Made by a program: the position numbers and the translations under genes
Assembly (NCBI GenBank): GCA_030544215.1
Contig: JARZZO010000003.1
Coordinates: forward strand, 25,615,879 to 25,679,878
Length of the DNA stretch: 64,000 bases
Direction: 5' to 3'
Source of the DNA: Zantedeschia hybrid cultivar
Lineage: Eukaryota; Streptophyta; Magnoliopsida; Alismatales; Araceae
Part shown: positions 49,701-58,700 of the stretch, piece after piece
Position numbering within the stretch: the first letter of the stretch is position 1
Layout of the letters: the number at the start of each line of letters is the position of its first letter
Notes under the pieces: model-generated
Database searches by the model: none
The model's input: only the letters and a program-made list of their open reading frames with translations
Told to the model about the DNA's origin: nothing

Positions 49701-52700
49701 CCTATGCCCAGAATACCCTCCAAACCTTAATAAGATGAATAAAATTACCAAAATACCCTTATAACTCAAATATGTTTAAAATGATCCTAAAATACATTCT
49801 AAGGGTTTTCAAGTCTCCCTAAAATGTTAAAAAACCTAAAGTGACAATAATACCCCTATACCCTCTAACTTGGCATAATTACAAAAATACCCTTATGGGT
49901 CTAAAATACTTGGAATCAATCTAAAATACTTGGAGTTAATCCAAATAACTTGGAATCAATCCAGATACCTTGGAATCAATCTAAAACCATATAAACCTAT
50001 CTTAAACTTGGGTGAGGCCAAGAGCTTAACCTAAAATACATCTTCATATGCATGTGCTACCTGTAGTAGTAGTGTTGCATGTTATAAGGGCATCATACGG
50101 ACGGTTAATCAAGAGTTGTCGAGTAATTGCTCGACGTAATTAACACTGACCGAGGTCAGTGGAGAGAGGTCATATACTCGGATCTTCGCCTGATCCGAAG
50201 TCTCGGACTCCCTGAGGGTTAATCCCAAGCTCTCATAGTCTAATAAATAAAATACATAAAACCGACCTATATTTCTCCAGATAAAAACAAAAATGATATG
50301 GATTTCTGAATAATCCGATAAAAGAGACATGCTAGGTTAGGTTCCAAACACTTGACTAGAGACAATGACCCTAGAGTGGGTCCTATAGATGCTTTCCTAA
50401 CAAAACGGAGAGATAGACAACCATCAATCACAGCTGCTATGAAGAACCTGAAGGTATGCAAGGAGAAGATTGGTCGTGTTGTTTCGAAATGGTTTGTTTA
50501 TAACAGTGTACCTGCCAATGCAGCAAAGTGTCCTTATTGGGAGGACATGATTGAGACTATTGGAAATGTGGGTAAGGGTATTCCTGGACCAACCCCCAAG
50601 GAGATATACAACACTTATCTTTCTCAAGAGGTAAGTGATCTCCAAGAGTATATCAAGTCGTTCGAACGAATTTGGGATGAAAGAGGCTGCACAATAATGA
50701 CAGATGGCTGGATAGGTGAGTACATTGAATTAGTTTAACATATTTAGAATCTTAGATTAATAGATTATATTTTTTAGTTAATTTAAACATTCACTAATAT
50801 CTATAACATTATTTGAATATGAATTACGAGAAGAAGTAAGATTAACTTCCTTATATACTGTCAAGTTGGGACTGTATTTTGAAAGTTCGTAGATGCTAGT
50901 GGAAAGGTAAAGAATGCTGAATATCTTTTCAAGTTAATTGATGACATTGTGGAGCAAGTGGGAGAAGATCGAGTTGTACAAGTTGTAATAGATAATGCAG
51001 CTTCATATAAAACTGCTGGCCATATGTTAATGGAGAAGAGGTCACATCTATATTGGCTTCCTTACTCTACTCATTCCCTAGATTTGATGCTAGAAGATAT
51101 TGGGAAAGATGTAAAAATTACTAAAACAGTGAAGTCAGCCCAATTCATCACATCCTATATCTACAACCATAACTATGTGCTCACATTGATGCATGAACAC
51201 ACTGGACAAAGGGAATTACTACGTCCTGGGATAACTCGTTTCGCCTCCACATACATTTCCTTGGAAAGTATACAGTCACAAAAACGCCCCTTGAAGCAAA
51301 TGATTTCAAGTTAAGGATGGGAAGATTGGATGATAAGGCACGCGAAGCGTAATGCTAGAGACAAGGGGAAGCAGGTTGAGGACTTGATTGAGAGCCGGGA
51401 GTATTGGAAGGATATAAAGATGATCTTGATTGTAGTTGAACCTCTTGTGCGGATTCTGAGGATGGTGGATGGAGATAAGAAAGCCACAATGGGATATTTA
51501 TATGAAGCTATGGACTGTGCAAAGACATTGCTAGGGCTAATAAAAATACATACAAAAAGTGGTGGGATATCATAGATGCAAGATGGGATAGGACACTCAA
51601 CCATGACTTGCATGCGGCAGGTAACAAAATAAATCAATCCATCTTAGTTGCCATTTTATTTCCTATATGTTTTATTTCCTTTTTAATTTTTTTTTCAATT
51701 CTTTAGGTCATTTCTTCAACCCAAGATACCAATATAGCTCTGCTACTCAAAATGCACCCAATGATGAAGTACTCCGTGGGACTCAAAATGTAATTCGGCG
51801 TTTGTTACATGATGAGGATCGAGCTATCATAGCATGCAACAAAATGCATCATTATAGGCTTCGGACATTACATTTTGGTACTCATCGTGCTCAACGGGCA
51901 GTCATGTTACTTTCACCAGGTATTTATAATTTTACACATCTAATTCTTTCACGAAATTGTTATCATGCCTAGGCTTTACAAATTACAATGCTAATTGTTA
52001 GTTGGATCATTATGGAATTACAGCTGATTGGTGGATGGATCATGGGAAGACTCTAGATTATGAAGATCTTGCTTATGTTGCTATCCGTGTATTGAGCCAA
52101 ACCACTTCCTCTTCTTGCTGTGAGAGGAACTGGTCTACATTTAGCTTGATACATACCAAGCAAAGGAACCGATTAAGCTCAGCGAGATTGGAACAATTGG
52201 TCTTTTGCCACTACAACATGCGCTTAAAATTAAAGAATCTTTAAAAAATTCAAAAGAACCAAAGAGAAGAAGAACGATGGAGAGATGAAGTTACTGGAAG
52301 ACCGGTGCAAGCAGAACAACAAGTTGAGGAACCAATCGATCTGGACGAGATATTTGAAGAGCAGAACCCACTGAATGCATGGGTGGATGCAAGGAATGTT
52401 TTGGGTCCATCAGAATTTGATCCAAACGATCGATCATGGGCAGAAGGACAATTAGTTAGATGGTGTCCCCTTGTCCGTTGAGTTTCAACTTCCACCTCCT
52501 TCAAAACGGCAAAAGAAATCCACTCCACAAAGTTCAGGTAAGGATAAAGGTAAAAGAGTAACTACTCATGTTGATATTGCAGATTTAGAAACTGTACAAG
52601 AAGATGAGTTGGACGAGACACCGGAGCCAAGCGACAAAGTTGTTTACCAAACTTCAGACGACTCTACTTCGGCAACGACTACCCATGACGATGACGATGA

Positions 52701-55700
52701 TGATCCACATGGAAGTCAAAGTGGATCCTTGCAACAACGGTCATCTCGAGGACGTGGATCAAGTCAACATGGTGAAGCTCCTCTAATGATTTTCACAGGG
52801 GAGCAAGAATTTACGCATGCTACGCAGGATGATGACCACTCCAGTAAGTTAGCTAAGGACACATCAGCAATAGATAAAGGCAAAGGGAAACAACAACAAG
52901 AGTTCCCAAATAGAACATCCTCTCAAGAGCATTCATCTGATGCATCCTCTCAAGTTCCATTAGAGGGTTATAGTCCTTATGAATACCCAGGTACATATTA
53001 TCAACATCCACCACCCTATGATGCATTGAGTTACTTAGGAGGATATCCCACTTATCCTCTAACTTCATATGCTTCCTCTTATCAATCCTCAACCTCAGAA
53101 GGATCCTATCATGGGCTAAAGACACAAGGACGGATACCGGTGACAATAATCTACCCATTCACAGATGAGTATAAGCGGTTTGTACAGGAATATGAACAAT
53201 GCTACCAAGCTTATGTCTTGGGCCGATTATGTGCAACATTTGTATAGCACCTACAATGTAAGGCTAGAATAAATGTATGTCTACTTGTTCTGTCACTTTG
53301 TGTGTTTTTTTTTTTTTTTACTATCATGTAATACTTAGGGATAAGGTTTTATGCCCCCCCCCATGTATTGTATTCAAGTTTTTTTCAAAGTTAATAAACT
53401 TTCAAGGGCTTACCCAAGGTCCTAGATAAGTTTTGGGTAAATATAATTTTTTCTGATTTTTTGAAATTTTTTTCTATTTTTTGGACTTGTTTTTCTAATT
53501 TTTCCTATTTTTTCCCCTTTTTTATAATTGGATTGGCCAGACCGGTCCGGCTCGGTCCGAGATCGGGTTGGATCAGCCGATCCACTCGGTCAGGACAGGA
53601 CCGATCCGAGTCCAATCCACGAGTTGGCCTACCTTGGACTTATGCGAGTCAGACCGAGCCGGTCCGAGTCGGATCGGTATCATATCATATCAAGGAAGAT
53701 GTGATCCGATACGGATCAGCGATACGGTGAACCTTGCATTTTCGTTTGTCATAATTGCTATCATGATCTTGTACATGGTTTGCCATACCGTACCGGATCG
53801 GGCCGACTCGTATCTGGACAAGTCCGAGTCGTTGGGACGATTCGAGTCTTCGAGTCACATCCAATTCGAGCCGACTCGATGTGACTCGGACTGACTCGTG
53901 CCTACTCGTATGCGATTCGTGCCGTCTTGATGTGACTCATGTCGACTCATGCAATACGCTGCCATCCGGCACGAGTCGCTATGATCCAACTCAAGCCTAC
54001 TCGATGTGACTTGTAGCTTATTAAGTATACCTCTTTTTTTTAATTTGACAAGTAATTGAACTTTATTTCCCCAATTATAAATAACTAAACTTTTTTTATT
54101 TAATTTAATAGGTGATTTACACTTCTATATTCATTACTATGGTAGATTTCTCCTAAATTTGACTTAAAGTCATTGTCATTAATAAACCAATGGAGTTAAA
54201 AGTTTATTTATGTCATAATTATTCACAAAATTAAAGAATCTAAAAAAACTAGAAATAAGCTTAGATTGCATCTAGGAAGATGCAATCCGATATAGATCAA
54301 CGATACGGCGAACCTTGATCCTATAACATCACAAAACTCGAAGATGAATCTTTTCGAACCGGGTGAGAATGACAGAGATCCAAGACCGATGCACCAATAT
54401 TGCTACATGTTACACACAATGGAGCATGTTTACTGCAATCAGAAGACTACGCAACATTCTATTTAGCTCAAGATAGTTTGCATGATGTCTAAATCGTAGG
54501 GTATCAGATGACAAGTCCATTGAGTCCTTGTTTAGTCACTTTTCTATTTTTTGAGATTTATTTTGTGATTTTCACACTATTTTTTTAGGTTAGGGGTATT
54601 TTGGTCCAGAGTCAAGTTTAAGGAGTCATTAGAGCTTGTTTACTCTTTAAATAGTCAAGTAAGATAGTTTATTATTTTTAATGAATATTTGTTGCGAAGT
54701 TGAGTATTTTCTTGAGTTCTTCTCCGAGATGGAACAGAAGACCCTGAGACAGGGTCAAGTAAGATGCTCAGGTATCACCACCTCCGCCATTACTTCACCA
54801 TTGCTACCATCCTCTGCCTTGCACTACTATCTTCCTACTTGTCCTGCATCAATTTTGATATCAAAGCCAAGTTTTGATCATTTTTAAGGTCCACATCATG
54901 TCCCGTTGTTGCAACCTCTATCGTTGTGGTGCCATCGCCGCTGCCTCCATGCCATTGTTGTCGCTGCTATACCACCCATTTCCCTCTCTTCTTCCTTTCT
55001 CTCTCTCTTTGTTGTCCCCTTTGTCCCCAACTACCCCACAATTACTAGTCACCATGAACAGTAACCGCAATATTGTTCACCGTGAATAGTACCCACAGCC
55101 AACCCCTCTCATGTTCTTCTCCTTCTCCCCGTTGATCTCCCCCTCCTCTCTTTCCTCTCCCTTTCCTTCCCTCTCTCTCCCTTATTTCACCATTGTAGCG
55201 CATGCTACTGTAGCACACCCACGCACGTATTGTTGTGTGTACTATTCGTGCCTCCTCTGCATTCCATCGACATCTCCAGCATGCCGCCTCTCCATCGGCC
55301 AACCTCTGGCCATCGTCACTGCTGCCAGCGCAGCATTCCCTATTACACAAGCTCCTATTGTCCCAGCGCTTGCCGGGCCTCGCTCACCAAGGCCGTCTAT
55401 CTTGGAATCCACAATGACAAGTCGTCCGTAATGGGTTTGCAGACATAGATAACTTTGGCGACGCAAAATACGGAGACATGTGAATCAGATCATGTTCGTT
55501 CATCATTTGTATCATCCGTAGGCATGACTTCTTCAGTCTTCTACACTATAGTTGTCTTAATTAACAAGGTACATGCCACCCTTATGTTTATAATGGACTA
55601 GAGGATAACTTTATTTCACAAGAAATTGTCGATTTTCTCTCCAATATAGGAGAAATTATGCTAGATGGTGACCAAGCATTAGTGAAATTTTTTTGGGCCT

Positions 55701-58700
55701 TCAAGGGAGTTTCTCACATTGATGAAGCATAGTTTACCATCCTTCCCAAGCTAGGGCTGTATATCATAGTTGGCAAAGATTGGATGGAAGAACGGCATGC
55801 CACTGTAGATCCTAAATGATAGTGGTGCACTCTTCAACTGCCTCACTTGAAAGGAAAGTTCATTCTTCCAATCAAGCATCCCTCAAATGCGGCAAAGCTT
55901 TGGCATGAGGATGCAAGCGAGGTCACAAAGTGTGAGGATGACTCAATGGTCATCCTAGCATATTCAAATTCTTTAAGACACCATCAACGGTGCATCATCA
56001 TCATCATCTCCACCCTTATTCTCTGTAGGGTCAGACCTTAGATGTCCTGCTACATCAACACTATTGGCTTCTCTTCCTTCGCATGCTCCCCCTGCTTGGG
56101 ATCAGACCATCATGGTTGCGGCTGGTCTTCATTTGTTGAAGGATTCTATATTTAAGGAGCCGTTGGACCCATAGATACAATGATCATCATAACGGGCATG
56201 GAGCTTGCCACCAGACAGTCTGCTTTTAATCTAGCATAGTGCGCACTTGTTGATCGTGCAAAGTGGTACTTGACACACCTTGATGCGGTCATTGGTTCGA
56301 GATTTTCAATGTTGCTCTCATTTGTTACAGTTATTATCGTGATCCCTCATCACTACAAAACTCACGAATGAGTTTTTTCGAACCAGGGAAGAATGATGGG
56401 GATCCAAGATTAGCGCACCAACATCACTATGCATTACACACAATGAAGCATGTTTACTATCGTCGGAAGAATACACAATGTTCTATTTGACTCAGAGATA
56501 GTTTGCATGACATCTGAGTTGTAAGGTATCAGACGACGTGTCCATTAAGTCCTTGTTCAGCATGTTTGGGATCTGTTTAGTCACTTTTCTATTTTTAGGG
56601 ATTTTTTGTGCGATTTTTTGAATATTTTTTAAAGTTATTGGTCTAGAGGCAAGTTTAGGGAGTTCATTAAGGTTTCTTTTTTCTTTAAATACTCTTTTTT
56701 AGGAGGTGACAAAAGTCACAATTCCATTAGAAAGAAATAGAGAAATGGACGATACAAAGAGTATACTAGATGCTGCCATAGAAGGGACAAGCATCATCAC
56801 AAGGACCTCAGGAAACAAAGCATCACAGGCTTTGTAGAGTGTTTGGTGTCACTTGGGTGGAGCATTCCTCAGTATTGGATCTGACCCTCCTCAAACAATG
56901 CACAGAAGGTGCACTTTGTATTCCCAGGGAAATGAAGTTTCTTGATCCTCTGTCCAGTAGGTAATATAACCCATGCAATCTTCCAAAAGAACAATTTAAT
57001 CTTGCTAGGGAGAGTTAGACCACACCATGTCATTCCACCATACCCTGCAGCCACCATCACTCAGAAATCTCACCAAGGAATTAACAGAGAACTTTCCATT
57101 TGTATTCCACCTCCAAACTCTCCTATCTTACTCTTCACCACGAATCACAATCTGACTGAGCAAAGAGTAAAGAGCTAAGAGTTCTTCTATTTCCACCCAA
57201 GTAGGATCCCTTCTCAGAGATATGTTCAGTTGACCTGGTTCATTGAGCAACAGAACATCTGCCACTGAGGCTTCCTTGTTAACAATAATGGAGTACAGAT
57301 TGCTGAACTGAGAGGCCAACGGAATGTTGTAAACCATTTATCTCTCCAAAAGTGGATGTAACATCCATTACCCACTTGGAGATTGAAAGAGAGAGATAAA
57401 AGATCTTCAGTCTTCACAATATTCTTCCAAATGGGTGACAGATTATAGCTGGTGGAAGGACAAAGACTCCAATTATTGGCATGAAAGAAGTATTTATCCT
57501 TAACAATAAGAGCCCACAGAAATACGAGTCTTCACCTAGCCTCCACAACCACTTAGCCAGCATAGCTTTGTTAAAAATAGCAATCCCAGTGAGGCCCACA
57601 CCACCTTACTCCCTTGTCTTGCATACATTGCCCCAATTAATGAGATGCAGTCCTTTCTTCTCTCTTTTCCCCCCTGACCAGAAAAATGAGCTTCTGGCTG
57701 CTTCAATGATCCTCTCTACAGTCCTTGGGATCTTGAATATAGATACATAATAAATGGCCAGCAAAGAGAGAACTGATTTGGATAGGATCCATCTCCCTTT
57801 TTCACCCTTCCAATCTACTTTCAAACTTTTTTATTAGGCCATCCCATTCCCTAAGTCTAATGGCTCCATCAATTAAAGGTAGACCAAGGTTTTTAATAGA
57901 AAAGTCAGCACATCTGCACTCCAAGTACCTTGTAACCTCCACCAACCTATCTTATGTCACATTCAACCCCACTACCTCTGACTTGTCAAAATTAATTCTC
58001 AGTCCAGTAATTATTTCAACTAACATCAGCGGCTTTTTAATATTCTAGATTGCATCCTCTCTTCTGGAAGTGAGTAGTATTGTATCATCAGCAAATTGCA
58101 GATGAGATAGATGAATATTACTTCTCCCAACCAAATACATCAATCAGACCCTGCTGTGCTGCCCTATCCCACAGAGAACTCAATATCTGAGCAGTAAGCA
58201 AGAAAAGAAGTGGTGACATTGGATCCCCCTGTCTTAATCCTCTAGAACTACTCAAATAACCACATGGCTCACCATTGACTAGAACTGAAAATTTTGGAGA
58301 GGAAATGCAGCTCATTATCCAAGTAATCCATGTTTCTTTGAACACCATAAGCTCAAGTGCTCTTCGAGCACACCCCAACTAACTCTATCGTAAGCCTTCT
58401 CAAAATCCAGCTTTAGGAGAAACCCTTGTTTGTTCCTACTCTTATAATCATAGATTGCCTCATACACTGCCATATAGTTGTCCAGAATGAAACGACCCTA
58501 CATGAATGCCGACTGATTTTTGCCCACAAGACTATGAATAACTTTCTTAAGTCTCGATGCCAACACCTTGGTAATGATTATATAGCATCCGTTCAGCAGA
58601 CCAATAGGACGAAAGTCAGCCATCCTTTCAGCTCCATCTGTTTTAGGAATCAAAACAATATGGGTGGAATTAAAAAGTTGTATGCATCTCGGTCTTTCAT

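Larger units (their letters stand above)
47951..52244 (+). pseudogene. hAT transposase gene (BED zinc finger, DUF659, hAT dimerisation), interrupted
   Basis: Transposase binds the TIRs and cuts the element out. Exon 1 (47951 to about 48367) has the BED finger KVKCNYCSRIISGGIFRLK with the distal QHI and C residues. Exon 2 starts about 48451, is split by the solo LTR at 48586-50350, and resumes at 50356 in the same frame to a donor at 50715, ending in TIMTDGWIG. Exon 3 (about 50842 to 51600) includes VVIDNAASYKTAG and HSLDLMLEDIGK of the catalytic region. It has a TGA at about 50879 and a TAA at 51312, both in frame, and a later frameshift. Exon 4 starts GHFFNPRYQYSS at 51710. Exon 5 (about 52002-52244) is the hATC dimerisation region TTSSSCCERNWSTFSLIHTK and HYNMRLK. 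Confidence 0.85.
47274..53636 (+). mobile_element. hAT superfamily DNA transposon, 6.36 kb, 8-bp target duplication
   Basis: The TIRs are CAAGGTGTGCCAACTCGG at the left and, reversed, CAAGGTAGGCCAACTCGT at the right. The target duplication is GACTTATC (47266-47273) and GACTTATG (53637-53644). Inside are a GC-rich subterminal region of GGACCGG/CCGGTCC words at both ends, a CT-rich leader, and a multi-exon transposase gene with BED finger, DUF659 and dimerisation domains. A 1765-bp solo LTR interrupts the gene. Without the solo LTR the element would be about 4.6 kb. Confidence 0.88.
46754..53736. mobile_element. hAT-like non-autonomous element (copy 1), interrupted by an autonomous-type hAT
   Basis: The outer ends are CATGGTCTGCCATATCG at 46754 and, reversed, CAAGGTTCACCGTATCG ending at 53736. 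The flanks are CATTTTCA (46746-46753) and CATTTTCG (from 53737), an 8-bp target duplication with one change. Its own sequence is 46754-47273 plus 53645-53736 and is rich in GACTCGTA and TCGAGTC words. A related copy lies at 53771-54317. Confidence 0.68.
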
